This document shows positions 5,526 through 5,664 of a DNA stretch of 5,664 bases, piece after piece; position 1 is the first letter of the stretch, and each line of letters opens with the position of its first letter. The notes under the pieces were generated by a model. The model did not search any database and was not told where the DNA came from. It was given only the letters and a program-made list of their open reading frames with translations. The position numbers and the translations under genes are program-made. This DNA is from UBA4655 sp964585575 (GTDB taxonomy: Bacteria > Planctomycetota > Planctomycetia > Pirellulales > UBA1268). The stretch is taken from NCBI GenBank assembly GCA_964585575.1, contig CAZPEM010000175.1, positions 1-5,664 of the forward strand, written 5' to 3'.

Positions 5526-5664
5526 TCAGAGGCTGTGAATATCGATCGCGGGCAGTTCGTCTATCCGTCGCTTGAAAGACGTCGCGATCGTCATGGATCT
5601 GCACGAGCTCGCCCCAGTCGGTGGGCGGTCCACGAGCGGGTGACACCGGTGGTGGCTCGAGCGG
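5526..5664 (-). pseudogene. C-terminal end of an IS91-like transposase, frameshifted
   Basis: From the right edge the minus strand reads PLEPPPVSPARGPPTDWGEL then VQIHDDRDVFQAT. After a one-base shift at about 5562-5565 it reads DELPAIDIHSL and stops at TGA 5526-5528. I recognise both parts as the usual C-terminus of planctomycete IS91-like transposases, where they are contiguous (FQA, two or three residues, then DELPAIDIHSL). The family pattern is recalled, not searched. Without the shift the frame runs on as low-complexity Arg-rich sequence to about 5350, which is not family-like. The rest of the gene lies outside the window, so only about 46 residues are visible. It represents the part missing from the fragment at 92-385, but lies in an order that requires a second copy. 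Confidence 0.7.

Noticed and set aside
5350..5646. 98-codon minus-strand ORF as an independent gene
   Set aside because: Its first third is the transposase C-terminus. The rest is run-on after a one-base frameshift, and its GTG start lies inside the transposase.
1..5664. CRISPR array, tRNA or rRNA genes
   Set aside because: No regularly spaced direct repeats and no cloverleaf-like or ribosomal RNA sequence were seen on either strand.

Overview
This window looks like a chromosomal stretch of a GC-rich planctomycete, probably Pirellulales-like. That placement rests on gene content. A planctomycete cytochrome C/DUF1549/DUF1553 protein lies next to a Tat-exported DUF1501 protein, a pairing that is heavily expanded in Planctomycetota and rare elsewhere. 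All convincing coding sequence is on the minus strand. The long plus-strand open frames are antisense shadows caused by high GC.

Reading the minus strand 5' to 3' (right to left): 5526-5664 is the frameshifted C-terminal end of an IS91-like (Y2/HUH) transposase. Next come about 190 non-coding bases with small stem-loops (5336-5525), which may be the 3' end of that element. After that is the C-terminal part of a family 9 glycosyltransferase with no N-terminal half (4904-5335), probably a broken gene. A 172-base intergenic region (4732-4903) holds a possible promoter and a structured leader. It precedes the 853-residue cytochrome/DUF1549/DUF1553 gene (2170-4731) and the 489-residue DUF1501 gene (551-2020). 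Between these two genes is a 149-base spacer that contains an unannotated 25-codon ORF (2017-2094). This ORF has a strong Shine-Dalgarno and overlaps the DUF1501 start as ATGA. The same spacer holds a 17-of-18 bp inverted repeat and a competing shorter stem.

The left end (1-385) holds an internal fragment of the same transposase family (92-385), also on the minus strand. It breaks off next to three consecutive perfect palindromes (13-79).

Inferred biology: the two large genes are probably one operon making a secreted or periplasmic haem protein and an exported protein of the alkaline phosphatase-like superfamily. Their biochemical function is not established. The spacer suggests that DUF1501 translation is coupled to a small leader peptide and possibly switched by mRNA structure. 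This is the most interesting feature of the window. The remnants at both ends suggest the pair lies in a patch repeatedly hit by an IS91-like element. No tRNA, rRNA, CRISPR array or replication origin was seen.
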